A stretch of 35,862 bases of DNA, from positions 1 through 35,862 of the IMG/VR virus record IMGVR_UViG_3300034092_002828; one strand, written 5' to 3'. Within the stretch, counting starts at the first letter, position 1. The number at the start of each line of letters is the position of its first letter. Under the pieces are notes generated by a model, which searched no databases, was not told the DNA's origin, and worked only from the letters and a program-made list of their open reading frames with translations. This DNA comes from a virus. A program made the translations under genes and the position numbers. Positions 6,129-12,754 of this stretch are shown in pieces.

Positions 6129-6683
6129 ATGACAGAACAAGTTACAAAAAACCCCGACGATCAATTAAATGAATGGATAAGCAAAGGTAATTATAAAGCG
6201 TTTTTTGCCGATTTTTATGACGAAGAAAGTGTCACAAAATTAAAAGAACGTTGGGAGATTATGCAAAAGTTGTTTGTTGGGATTGGATATAAAGATTGTG
6301 GTGATGGAGATGAATACACTCGCGAAGTTATTGCAAAGACCCTGCATCCCTTGTTCTTAAATGGAGATGTTTACCTCAGTGGGGATGTTTTAGATCCAAT
6401 GATAAGGATGATGGCTTTAATTGATCCACCAATCTTTACTTGTTTAGATATAGAGGATTATTTCAAATTAAAAGAACATGAAAAATATGATGCAATTTCC
6501 CAGTACTATTATGGGTTTGATTTATCGAGAAGAGCAAAAATCCTTGCGGAGTGGGTTGCTCATTTTATTCTTTGGGAAATAGAAGAAAAGTCAAATAGAT
6601 GGCGATTATTGTGTGAGGCAAAACGGCTAAAAGAAATATTGGATTATCAAGATGGTAGGAAGGGACAACGAAGTAACGATTAA
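6129..6683 (+). CDS. Unknown protein, markedly AT-rich gene
   Basis: This 184-residue protein has its start behind AAGGAG. It is largely helical and rich in Glu, Lys, Tyr and Trp, with an acidic patch (CGDGDEYTREV) near residue 58 and a C-terminal amphipathic helix. I do not recognise a family. By hand count, lines within it are about one third GC, against over half in parts of the helicase gene upstream, and its codons prefer A/T endings. That suggests later acquisition. It sits between helicase and SSB, so a replication-linked or host-takeover role is possible but unproven. Confidence 0.7.
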   Translation: MTEQVTKNPDDQLNEWISKGNYKAFFADFYDEESVTKLKERWEIMQKLFVGIGYKDCGDGDEYTREVIAKTLHPLFLNGDVYLSGDVLDPMIRMMALIDPPIFTCLDIEDYFKLKEHEKYDAISQYYYGFDLSRRAKILAEWVAHFILWEIEEKSNRWRLLCEAKRLKEILDYQDGRKGQRSND

Positions 6684-6702
6684 ACGTAAAGGAGACACGC
6701 AA

Positions 6703-7020
6703 ATGATTGACGATGTTAGAGCAAAACAACTAATCGAGGAAAGCGCAGAATCCCTCAACCAAAAAAATGCTTGGACTTTGGGCAGGCGAAAGTTTGAGGA
6801 AGAGGCAACGGCTCACATTGAGTCTTATAGAGCGCACGAAGAAAAATACATACTCAAAGCTGTAGAGAGCCTGCTGAGCGAGGCGATTGACAAGGACGAT
6901 ATTCGCCTAGTTGTAATCGCTCGGGAAACGCTAAAACTGCTGCGAGAAAAACCAAAAACCGACCTAAATTTTTCGGACATCTGGGGACCGGAATTAGTTG
7001 CTGTTGATTGGACAAAATAA
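6703..7020 (+). CDS. Small helical protein, unknown function
   Basis: This 105-residue acidic protein starts at the ATG at 6703 behind AAAGGAGACACGC. Starting earlier would overlap the previous gene by 30 bp without a better site. It is mostly alpha-helical with heptad-like stretches (RAKQLIEESAESLNQ, FEEEATAHIESYRAHEEKYI) and ends in a Trp-containing tail. No domain is recognised. Its place directly before the SSB gene suggests DNA metabolism. Confidence 0.65.
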   Translation: MIDDVRAKQLIEESAESLNQKNAWTLGRRKFEEEATAHIESYRAHEEKYILKAVESLLSEAIDKDDIRLVVIARETLKLLREKPKTDLNFSDIWGPELVAVDWTK

Positions 7021-7051
7021 CGACTAAACGATTAAACGATAGGGTAAAACC

Positions 7052-7378
7052 ATGACAGACACATCAGTAATAAACATGATTCGAGTACGCGGCGAAGTTA
7101 AATCAGTGGAAGAGTTTTGGAGCAAGGATGGACGCTCGCTGTCGAAGATAAGAATAGACCTCGATCTTACAAAGTTTGGGCAGAATTTTGCCATCCTCAC
7201 AATCGACGGAGAGCTTGCAAAACACGCGAGAATCGGGGCAATTGTTGAGATAAAGGGCAAGCTCGGCGGCAAGGAACACAACGGGAAGGTATTCGGAGAC
7301 GCGAAGGTGACTGATATCGTTGAGATTCAGCCACCACCAAAAGCGCACCCGAATGACGATGACGTTCTTCCGTTTTAA
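7052..7378 (+). CDS. ssb: Single-stranded DNA-binding protein
   Basis: This 108-residue protein has beta strands typical of an OB fold (INMIRVRGEVKSVEEFW, LSKIRIDLDL, GAIVEIKGKLGG) and ends in DDDVLPF. That closely matches the acidic C-terminal tip (DDDIPF) by which bacterial SSB recruits replication and repair proteins. It is shorter than E. coli SSB (178 residues) and has only a brief Pro/Asp linker. It should coat single-stranded DNA at the fork and hand it to RecT or the helicase. The helicase, nuclease and RecT nearby fit. The OB-fold call is from pattern only, but the tip is distinctive. Confidence 0.75.
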   Translation: MTDTSVINMIRVRGEVKSVEEFWSKDGRSLSKIRIDLDLTKFGQNFAILTIDGELAKHARIGAIVEIKGKLGGKEHNGKVFGDAKVTDIVEIQPPPKAHPNDDDVLPF

Positions 7379-7390
7379 AGTGGAGTAGTG

Positions 7391-7705
7391 ATGGAATTAA
7401 CCGACAAACAAAAACAGAAAATCGAGATTCGTGACCTGCAAAGCTTGGGCAAATCATTGTACGGCGACCTCCAAAAGAACGCACGAATGATGAATGCCCT
7501 GCTGGTGCGAGTAGACGAAAACGACGAAACAGCAATAAGGAGATTGAACCAATTCAAACACGAACAATTGTATTTAGCGGAGAAAATCTATAGATGCCAT
7601 GAACGACTAGACGAATTAGGAGAAGTATTAGAACTAAAATGGCCGCTTAATAGGTTCGCCGAGAAGCAAAGAAAGTGGATTGAATCAGTAGGAAGACCGC
7701 AATGA
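7391..7705 (+). CDS. Coiled-coil protein, unknown function
   Basis: This 104-residue protein starts at the ATG at 7391, five bases after GGAG. A GTG three bases earlier is in frame but too close to that site. It is nearly all helical and highly charged, with heptad-like patterns (KQKQKIEIRDLQSLGKSL, FKHEQLYLAEKIYRCHERL). Its end overlaps the next start as ATGA, and that neighbour is also coiled-coil. The two may form a complex. No family is recognised. Confidence 0.65.
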   Translation: MELTDKQKQKIEIRDLQSLGKSLYGDLQKNARMMNALLVRVDENDETAIRRLNQFKHEQLYLAEKIYRCHERLDELGEVLELKWPLNRFAEKQRKWIESVGRPQ

Positions 7706-7938
7706 TACCAGGCGAAGCGTTGTTAATTCGGAAGCAACGCGCCGTCCGTGAGATGCAGTTTGAACTCGCAGAATGGGCGCGGAGACAAGAACGGCTGTTG
7801 ATGAAAAAACCTCTGGACGAAGGACAAAAAGAGAAAGATGATTGGATGCGTGCTTTGCTGAGAATCGACGACACGAAGCAACGCATCCAAAAAGAGATTG
7901 AGCAGTACGAGATGGAAATTAAGTTGTTAGAGATGTGA
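7702..7938 (+). CDS. Small coiled-coil protein
   Basis: This 78-residue protein is coupled by ATGA to the previous gene. It is almost entirely helical, rich in Glu, Arg, Lys and Gln (RKQRAVREMQFELAEWARRQ, then TKQRIQKEIEQYEMEIKLLE), with no membrane segment. A dimer or a complex with the coiled-coil product of the preceding gene is plausible. No enzyme motif is visible. Confidence 0.65.
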   Translation: MIPGEALLIRKQRAVREMQFELAEWARRQERLLMKKPLDEGQKEKDDWMRALLRIDDTKQRIQKEIEQYEMEIKLLEM

Positions 7939-7965
7939 AACACACAAAAAAAGAAAGAGAAACAC

Positions 7966-8310
7966 ATGAAAAAGATAGTTGATTGTAAAACGGAAATAAG
8001 AAAAGGCGAGTTGTATCAGACAAAGTTTTATAGTGACGGTAGCAAAGAGGAACGTCGCATTGATGACGCTCAGATGAGTAAACTGATGAGGGCAATTATG
8101 GACCAGAAAGAAGCCATCGCCCATCGCCCCGACCTCAAGCTAATTAAAGGTGGCAAGCAGGCTGGCATGGCGGATATCGGCTGGATTGCGATGTGTGCGC
8201 TTGTCTGGATCGCGGTGATGATTCTTGGCTGTGTCGAAGAAGATGACCGCTGTGTCACCCCTGGGTGGTCAAAGCATAAAGATTGCTTCGGTGAGCCCGT
8301 CGACTACTAA
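7966..8310 (+). CDS. Single-pass membrane protein, unknown function
   Basis: This 114-residue protein starts behind AAAGAGAAACAC. A basic, helical N-terminal domain of about 67 residues is followed by one hydrophobic segment (about 69-89, ADIGWIAMCALVWIAVMIL). The short C-terminal region has three Cys residues (CVEEDD, RCVTPGW, KDCFGE). The positive-inside rule puts the long N-terminus in the cytoplasm and the Cys-bearing tail in the periplasm, where disulfides could form. The role is unknown. Confidence 0.65.
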   Translation: MKKIVDCKTEIRKGELYQTKFYSDGSKEERRIDDAQMSKLMRAIMDQKEAIAHRPDLKLIKGGKQAGMADIGWIAMCALVWIAVMILGCVEEDDRCVTPGWSKHKDCFGEPVDY

Positions 8311-8326
8311 CAAAAAGGGGCGCGAG

Positions 8327-8668
8327 ATGGAGATTAAGCACATCATCCCCTACACCGACGACGATGACGTAGGCCGCATTCAAGAGCACTCGCTCTGGTG
8401 CGGTGTCATCGAGAGATTAGTGCTAGACCTTCGCGCCCCTCTCGACCACCCTTTGCGAATACGGCAGAGGGCAATTCGAGACTTCCTCCTTCACCCCGAC
8501 TTTATGCGCGAGATTCTCGAAGAGCGATGCGGGTTCTCAGAGTCGATTGCGGCGGGGCATTTCAAGAAGCTCGAGAACCTCGTCAAACAAAGTCAAAACG
8601 AGCTCGACACAGGCGTTGTAAAGGTTCTTCCCGTGCGCTCGTGGTGGGCAAAGAGGCTCATTCAATGA
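8327..8668 (+). CDS. Unknown protein
   Basis: This 113-residue protein starts at the ATG at 8327, after AAAAAGGGGCGCGAG, 16 bp beyond the previous stop. An earlier in-frame start would overlap the membrane-protein gene. The protein is helical, with an acidic TDDDDVG patch near residue 11 and a basic C-terminus (VRSWWAKRLIQ). No family is recognised. Its stop overlaps the next start as ATGA. Confidence 0.65.
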   Translation: MEIKHIIPYTDDDDVGRIQEHSLWCGVIERLVLDLRAPLDHPLRIRQRAIRDFLLHPDFMREILEERCGFSESIAAGHFKKLENLVKQSQNELDTGVVKVLPVRSWWAKRLIQ

Positions 8669-9051
8669 ATATTCTTATCATTTTTCTTACGCTTCTCGGC
8701 GTTGCGATAGGCGCATGGGGATATAAGACCCGCGAAGATAGGTTCGGTGGTATGCCGTGGTCGGATATCTCGCAAGCGCAACTAGAATTGCATCACAAAT
8801 TAGTCATCGCCATGGCAGACCGAGCGCATTTAGACCCTGCTTGTAGAGAGCTTCTGAGGCATCAGGTAAAGCTTCTCAAATCGGTAGGTGTAGTAGGCAA
8901 GGAAGTGCTGGACGTGTCATCTAGCGTGCTTTTAGAGCCTCCTAAGCCATCACAAGACGGCTTTACTAAAATCTCTGAAAACAAATGGGTGAGAAATGAA
9001 AAAGAACAAGAAGGATTCGGATTCTACGACCGCGATAGCGGATCTGAGTGA
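8665..9051 (+). CDS. Membrane-anchored protein, unknown function
   Basis: This 128-residue protein is coupled to the previous gene by ATGA. Residues 2-18 (NILIIFLTLLGVAIGAWGY) form an N-terminal membrane anchor. The rest is a soluble helical domain of about 110 residues, rich in His and Leu (AQLELHHKLVIAMADRAHL), with an acidic tail. A longer open frame from 8398 lies mostly over another gene and has no better start. The function is unknown. The last 56 bp overlap the nuclease gene in another frame. Confidence 0.65.
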   Translation: MNILIIFLTLLGVAIGAWGYKTREDRFGGMPWSDISQAQLELHHKLVIAMADRAHLDPACRELLRHQVKLLKSVGVVGKEVLDVSSSVLLEPPKPSQDGFTKISENKWVRNEKEQEGFGFYDRDSGSE

Positions 9052-9379
9052 GCACCAGATCCAGTGTGCGGTTGTTGACTATTGTGCCTTAAAAGGCATC
9101 CCCGTGTTCGCCATCCCGAACGGCGGAGAGAGGCACGTGGCGGTTGCGGTCAAACTAAGAAAAGAGGGCGTTAAATCTGGCGTTCCAGACCTTTTTGTGC
9201 CGATTGTGAACAGCAAATATGGCGGGTTGTTCATCGAAATGAAGAAGCCCAAGGGCAAATTGAGTGACGTTCAAAAGTTTTGGCTGAATCTCTTGGAAGA
9301 CCAAGGGTATCGAGTCAAGGTTTGCTATGGAGTGGACGAGGCCATCAAGTGGATTGAAGATTACTGTGGAATAGCGTAA
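8996..9379 (+). CDS. VRR-NUC domain nuclease
   Basis: This 127-residue protein is a single VRR-NUC domain (PD-(D/E)xK superfamily). It begins SEHQIQCAVVDYCALKGIP, where the conserved Glu-Xaa-Gln helix lies. It continues FAIPNGGER, the SGVPDLFVP motif carrying the catalytic Asp, and then FIEMKKPKGKLSDVQ with the Glu-x-Lys pair and the Gln of the active site. Stand-alone phage VRR-NUC proteins of this size are thought to be structure-specific or Holliday-junction nucleases that resolve branched DNA before packaging. It is the last gene of the rightward block and is followed by a terminator. Confidence 0.88.
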   Translation: MKKNKKDSDSTTAIADLSEHQIQCAVVDYCALKGIPVFAIPNGGERHVAVAVKLRKEGVKSGVPDLFVPIVNSKYGGLFIEMKKPKGKLSDVQKFWLNLLEDQGYRVKVCYGVDEAIKWIEDYCGIA

Positions 9380-9402
9380 AGTCGTCTTGTGTTTCTTTTT
9401 TG

Positions 9403-9439
9403 ACCCTCCAGATCTTGAATGAGATTCGGAGGGTTTTTT
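9403..9439 (+). terminator. Intrinsic terminator of the rightward operon
   Basis: ACCCTCC at 9403-9409 pairs with GGAGGGT at 9428-9434, with partial inner pairing (ATCT with AGAT). T's at 9434-9439 follow. It lies 23 bp after the nuclease stop and just before the end of the convergent minus-strand genes. Read on the minus strand the hairpin is followed by A's, not T's, so it works in the plus direction only. Confidence 0.8.
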
Positions 9440-9441
9440 GT

Positions 9442-9711
9442 TTACTCTTCCAGCTCGTCTATCCCGTCGAACTGACTGCTACCGTCCGCAGGCCCGAATC
9501 CGTGGCCCGTTCCGTCCGAATTGGATGCGCCATCGCCAAAAGCGCGGTAGTCACCGAAGCCAAATCCCTCTCCGTTACCGGAATAGCCATGGCCGAGACT
9601 CGTACCCCATCCATAGCCGAACCCTGAGCTTGCCCCAACCCCAGTATGAAAATCAGCAGCGCGTCCGTCGCCAAAGCAAAGAGTATCTTCTAGATCTTCC
9701 ATTTCATTCAT
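9442..9711 (-). CDS. Gly/aromatic-rich acidic protein
   Basis: This 89-residue protein has an acidic start (MNEMEDLEDT) and end (FDGIDELEE). They flank a low-complexity core rich in Gly, Phe, Tyr, Ser and Asp, with GFGYGWG, GHGYSGNGEGFGFGDY and GHGFGPADG. It is coupled by ATGA to the previous minus-strand gene, whose product has the same composition. Both reading frames share ATGGAAGATCTA near their starts, which points to duplication. Such sequences are likely disordered and may self-associate. No enzymatic motif is present. The opposite strand is also open but gives His/Ser/Arg repeats with no ribosome-binding site. Confidence 0.6.
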   Translation of the reverse strand: MNEMEDLEDTLCFGDGRAADFHTGVGASSGFGYGWGTSLGHGYSGNGEGFGFGDYRAFGDGASNSDGTGHGFGPADGSSQFDGIDELEE

Positions 9712-9854
9712 GCTTCACCTTCATCTTCATCGCCCCAGCCATAGCCATCGCCAGAGCCATCGCCAGAGCCAAAGCCCCAGCCATAGCCATCGCCAGAGCC
9801 AGAGCCAAAGCCAGAGCCAAAGCCCCAGCCAGAGCCATCGTTTAGATCTTCCAT
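9708..9854 (-). CDS. 48-residue Gly-rich repeat protein
   Basis: Reading the minus strand from the ATG at 9854 gives MEDLNDGSGWGFGSGFG, then repeats of GSGDGYGWG, then the acidic end DEDEGEA. Nearly every second codon is GGC, so the DNA is a hexamer-like repeat. The start lies in the last 13 bp of the upstream gene and the stop overlaps the next start as ATGA, a tight three-gene chain. It looks like a shorter sister of the following gene. Expansion or slippage of the repeat is likely between strains. The function is unknown. Confidence 0.55.
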   Translation of the reverse strand: MEDLNDGSGWGFGSGFGSGSGDGYGWGFGSGDGSGDGYGWGDEDEGEA

Positions 9855-10360
9855 TCAGGCACCCCATAAAGATTTTGCACAGCTTCAGGAGACAGCGGGA
9901 TAATCTCGCACACGCCCAAAACCGTTATCTCAGGGACGATAACCGAAAACTTGCACTCTTCCGGTTTCTTTACGCCCTCTACGGCCATCTGAGACAAGCT
10001 ACAAGCACCCGCCCATGCCCAGACGCGGCGAGAATTAAGCAAGGTGACTTCATCGCCCTGCTTGCTTGCAAGGTTGCCAAAATGCACCCCTGAATTGGAC
10101 GAGCGCACTAAAACGTAAGGGCGAAATAGTGGCTCGGCTTCCGGCTCTTCGTACGCTTTAATCGCAAGAGCAAAAAAAGCATGTTCCTTCGGACCGTATC
10201 GGTCGAAGAACTCGTTCATGATGCGCTCTTCTGTATCTTGAACGGCTTTATTGAAACCAGCCAGATAAGCCTCGCTAACCATTTTCAGAAGTAATCCGCA
10301 GTCCTTCTGTTCAAAAAACTGCATTGCGTATTCGTGAGCTAAATCGTTGCGTGTTTTCAT
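9842..10360 (-). CDS. DUF6948-like phage protein
   Basis: This 172-residue protein starts at 10360 behind AAAGGGAAACCC. Residues 1-70 are a helical domain (DLAHEYAMQFFEQKDCGLLL). The C-terminal 95 residues (YVLVRSSNSGVHFGNLASKQ, LLNSRRVWAWAGACSLSQMA, a closing EIIPLSPEAVQNL) resemble the DUF6948 family seen in many phage recombination regions, whose biochemical role is unknown to me. It follows the Gp157 and RecT genes in the same transcript, so a DNA-metabolism link is plausible. The family call is from memory of the pattern. Confidence 0.65.
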   Translation of the reverse strand: MKTRNDLAHEYAMQFFEQKDCGLLLKMVSEAYLAGFNKAVQDTEERIMNEFFDRYGPKEHAFFALAIKAYEEPEAEPLFRPYVLVRSSNSGVHFGNLASKQGDEVTLLNSRRVWAWAGACSLSQMAVEGVKKPEECKFSVIVPEITVLGVCEIIPLSPEAVQNLYGVPEWKI

Positions 10361-10370
10361 GGGTTTCCCT

Positions 10371-10835
10371 TTATTTAATTATAACATTCTGCCGTTGAAC
10401 GAGTTTGCAGTGAGGCACCTCCGCCCCTGCTTTTAGCGCCGCTTTTAGCTTCTGTTTATCCGCGTACCATTTTGGAACGAGATAATCGTCGGGTATTTTT
10501 TCTTCGAACCCTTGCTCGATCTCAAGAGCTTCAGAAGCTCTGAAACTTATCTTCGCATACCCTAGATCTGCCTTTTGTCCGCCTGTGAGTCGTCCGGCAG
10601 AATCTTTGAGGCGTTCGATACGTTTCGCCGTATCCGCTTTAAGCTGATTAAGCCTTGCTATTTCGTGCGAAAGCCCTTCCAGCCGTGCCACCTCATTCAG
10701 GTAGGCGCGAGTAACTCCGTGGAGCCATTTTTCGGCTTTCTCTTTGTCCTCTAAGAGCCTCTCAACCACTTCAGTTATCTCGCCCTCTGACTCTAAAAGG
10801 AGCTCCTCTATCTGTTGCTCAATTTCGTATATCAT
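10371..10835 (-). CDS. Gp157-family protein
   Basis: This 154-residue protein starts at the ATG at 10835, behind AAAAAGGAAACACAA. The frame is open further up, but the RecT gene and the ribosome-binding site decide the start. It is a long helical coiled coil (IEQQIEELLLESEGEITEVV, LEGLSHEIARLNQLKADTAK). A short beta region follows, with KIPDDYLVPKWYADKQKLKA and VPHCKLVQRQNVIIK. This matches the siphovirus Gp157 family (PF05565), found next to phage recombinases and SSBs; a member from a Streptococcus thermophilus phage affects phage resistance. It lies directly downstream of RecT and probably assists annealing. Confidence 0.8.
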   Translation of the reverse strand: MIYEIEQQIEELLLESEGEITEVVERLLEDKEKAEKWLHGVTRAYLNEVARLEGLSHEIARLNQLKADTAKRIERLKDSAGRLTGGQKADLGYAKISFRASEALEIEQGFEEKIPDDYLVPKWYADKQKLKAALKAGAEVPHCKLVQRQNVIIK

Positions 10836-10875
10836 TTGTGTTTCCTTTTTAATGAGGACCGGAGTCCCCTTTTGT

Positions 10876-11640
10876 TTACCCTTGGAATGTCTCAAACGCA
10901 GCCTCTATTTCCGCTTCCGTTGGATCTTGTGACCGCATCACGCCAGCCAAATACTCATCGAACGCTGTAATCGACTCTTCGGGTATCTTAGCAATGCCCG
11001 TTTTATCTACGATGCCTTTGAGCTCGGTGACTTTCCGCGCTACCTTGGCTTTGGTGTCGCGGTCCCACGTTTTATCCAATACGAACTCGGAGTAGACCGG
11101 ATCTGGGCGCATCGCTTCGATAACAACATCGGGACGCAGCGGCAGAGTCGGATTCATCGGCTCAATCTCTTCAGCTTCGTCGGCAGTCGGGATGCCCTCT
11201 AAGACAAACGGAGCCACCGCCCTGACCGCTTCGCTCTGAGCACGTCTCAAGAGCATGCTGCGAGGATGGTTCTTCCAGTTGTCTTTGTTAGTTAATCCTG
11301 CCTTTGTCGCCTGTTCAAACGTCCACTTTACTCGTGCAGAACCGCCGGCGGGGTGCGAGAGAGTTATGTCCGCCTCTTTCTCAGAGAGAGTGTGGATTTC
11401 TTGTTTGCCACCGCCTGCAAGAAACTTTGACATCATGGTCTGAGAAGTCATCGCAGCGCGCCCTTGAATGACGTGATATTGTCGGCAGGCAACCATAGGG
11501 TGGAGTCCCTCAGCTTGACAGAGCAACATCAACGCCATGGCTTGCGTTGGGTCTTTGACACCAAATAAGCCACTTTTGCAGACGACGTTGGCCATTGTTT
11601 CAACGTCTTTCATCGAGAGTGCGGGTAGGTTGTTCGTCAT
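10876..11640 (-). CDS. recT: RecT-family single-strand annealing protein
   Basis: This 254-residue protein is near the usual RecT length of about 270. The start at 11640 has AAAAGGAAACACC before it. RecT features include QAMALMLLCQAEGLHPMVAC near residues 28-47, YHVIQGRAAMTSQTMMSKFL at about 53-72, and NWKNHPRSMLLRRAQSEAVR near 134-153. Such proteins form rings or filaments on single-stranded DNA and anneal complementary strands in recombination and end repair. The usual RecE exonuclease partner is absent here. The VRR-NUC protein is the only nuclease nearby and is not a resection enzyme. Gp157 and SSB complete the set. Confidence 0.85.
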   Translation of the reverse strand: MTNNLPALSMKDVETMANVVCKSGLFGVKDPTQAMALMLLCQAEGLHPMVACRQYHVIQGRAAMTSQTMMSKFLAGGGKQEIHTLSEKEADITLSHPAGGSARVKWTFEQATKAGLTNKDNWKNHPRSMLLRRAQSEAVRAVAPFVLEGIPTADEAEEIEPMNPTLPLRPDVVIEAMRPDPVYSEFVLDKTWDRDTKAKVARKVTELKGIVDKTGIAKIPEESITAFDEYLAGVMRSQDPTEAEIEAAFETFQG

Positions 11641-11652
11641 GGTGTTTCCTTT

Positions 11653-11915
11653 TCAAATAAACATGTCATCAGAGTTCGCGTAGATATCGTAGTCAAAGCC
11701 CTCAGCCTTGTACTCATCGACTAAACTCCATTCTTGCCGATCTAATGCGAGGTATGCCCCAAGGATTTCAGGTCCGCTAAACTTAGGGTTATAGAATTTC
11801 AGTTCGCGAAGTTGCTCGCTCAACATCTTAAGCCGTCTTAAATCGGGGACCGACCTCCTCACGTAAGCTTGGATCTCTCTAAACCCGTCTATGTAGAATC
11901 GTTTACTTTTTCTCA
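11653..11915 (-). CDS. Small protein upstream of RecT, unknown function
   Basis: This 87-residue protein starts at the ATG at 11915, behind AAGAGGCAAAG. A longer reading to 12000 would cross the divergent promoter region. The N-terminus is basic (MRKSKRFYIDGFREIQAYVR), the middle is helical (LRRLKMLSEQLRELKF) and the C-terminus is acidic (FDYDIYANSDDMFI). No family is recognised. It is the first gene of the leftward recombination operon and sits opposite an XRE regulator, so it is probably an early protein. Confidence 0.6.
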
Positions 11916-11998
11916 TCTTTGCCTCTTTGTTTTTGTGTTGCGCCCCATTTACTACTTGGGGTAGAGTGAGTTTCGCAATTCCGAAACATAAGGTCAAC
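11916..11998. promoter_or_regulatory. Divergent intergenic region with two palindromes
   Basis: This 83-bp gap lies between the leftward recombination operon and the rightward XRE gene. It has CCCCA (11943-11947) paired with TGGGG (11957-11961), and TTTCG (11971-11975) paired with CGAAA (11982-11986). On the minus strand TTGCGA and a TAGTAA-like box are about 18 bp apart and could serve the leftward operon. The palindromes are natural operator candidates for the adjacent regulator. Confidence 0.4.
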
Positions 11999-12259
11999 AT
12001 GAAAAGAGATGAAAAACGAAACTTTCTTTACACGCTGCGGACATTCTGCGAGATGACAATAACGGAGGCTTCGCAGGCAGGCGGGATTCCGATCAGCGTT
12101 GTGCACGAATACGAGACAGAAGGCGTGCGGCTACTTCCGATTCGTTATCTGATTGCAATGAAGCGAGAAGCCAACGTTTCTTGGGATACGATTGGCGAGC
12201 TAATGGAGAAATGGAACGAGGAGAGGCCGCTACGGAAGAGGGTTCGGAGAAGCCAATAA
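11999..12259 (+). CDS. XRE/Cro-type DNA-binding regulator
   Basis: This 86-residue protein starts at the ATG at 11999, after ATAAGGTCAAC. Residues 10-60 follow the XRE helix-turn-helix pattern: LRTFCEMTITEASQAGGIP carries the first helices, ISVVHEYETEG the recognition helix and its end, then LPIRYLIAMKREANVSWDTI. It is the only plus-strand gene within the long minus-strand half and overlaps the 3' end of the methylase gene by 30 bp, tail to tail. A role as repressor of the divergent RecT operon is likely. With no integrase in the window it need not be a lysogeny repressor. Confidence 0.7.
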   Translation: MKRDEKRNFLYTLRTFCEMTITEASQAGGIPISVVHEYETEGVRLLPIRYLIAMKREANVSWDTIGELMEKWNEERPLRKRVRRSQ

Positions 12260-12754
12260 ACAGGTTCCGAACTGTGAAAACACTTCTACAAATCGCTGAG
12301 GAGCTGGTCCCAAATAATAAAAAACTTGGCCATGCGTCGGAGATCCTTTTTTATTTGTGCCCTCAAAAAGGAATTTTATTCGCCCTCGTGTAAAGCACAC
12401 GGCTTGAACGTTTCGCAAAGCTTGATGAAACCATGACGTATCGGTGTTGTTGTGGCTTAAGGCGATCGCTTCGGATACAGTGCCTTTTTCAAATTCGGAT
12501 AGCAACTTTTCAAAAAACTGACTAATAAGTGGCTGAGAATAGGGCGGGTTCATCCAAACGCGCCCCTCCCAACTTTTAGCTAACCCATTATCGGTAATAG
12601 TGTAATAGCTGGTGGCGTTAATCCATTGTGCGGCAATATCGTTGGATGCGGGATCTAGGTCAATCCCGCCCATCACTTCTCGGGCCGCTTCAATATACTG
12701 CGGAGGGGTATACCACTCGTTTTCACCGCCGTTGATAACTTTTGGAGCAGCCAC
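12230..12754 (-). CDS. Phage DNA N6-adenine methyltransferase
   Basis: This 174-residue protein belongs to the phage N-6-adenine-methyltransferase family (PF05869). NEWYTPPQYIEAAREVMGG opens the domain, DLDPAS contributes to SAM binding, and MNPPYSQPLISQFFEKL carries the NPPY catalytic motif (about residues 69-72). It would methylate adenines in phage DNA, to escape restriction or mark the DNA. Translation begins at GTG, whose first G overlaps the TAG stop of the lipoprotein gene. It is the last gene of the late operon. A second, unrelated adenine methylase lies near the portal gene. Confidence 0.85.
   Translation of the reverse strand: MAAPKVINGGENEWYTPPQYIEAAREVMGGIDLDPASNDIAAQWINATSYYTITDNGLAKSWEGRVWMNPPYSQPLISQFFEKLLSEFEKGTVSEAIALSHNNTDTSWFHQALRNVQAVCFTRGRIKFLFEGTNKKGSPTHGQVFYYLGPAPQRFVEVFSQFGTCLLASPNPLP

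Noticed and set aside
9400-9860. CRISPR-like array in the GCCATAGCCATCGCCAGAGCC repeats
   Set aside because: Units are 6 bp codon pairs with no spacers of constant length. It is a coding low-complexity repeat.
9438-10093. Plus-strand frames rich in His, Ser and Arg repeats
   Set aside because: They are the complement of Gly-rich minus-strand genes. They lack ribosome-binding sites and start after the terminator of the plus-strand operon.
11927-12000. N-terminal extension of the XRE gene and of the gene opposite it
   Set aside because: Both extensions cross the same 83-bp gap and would abolish any promoter. The downstream starts have ribosome-binding sites.
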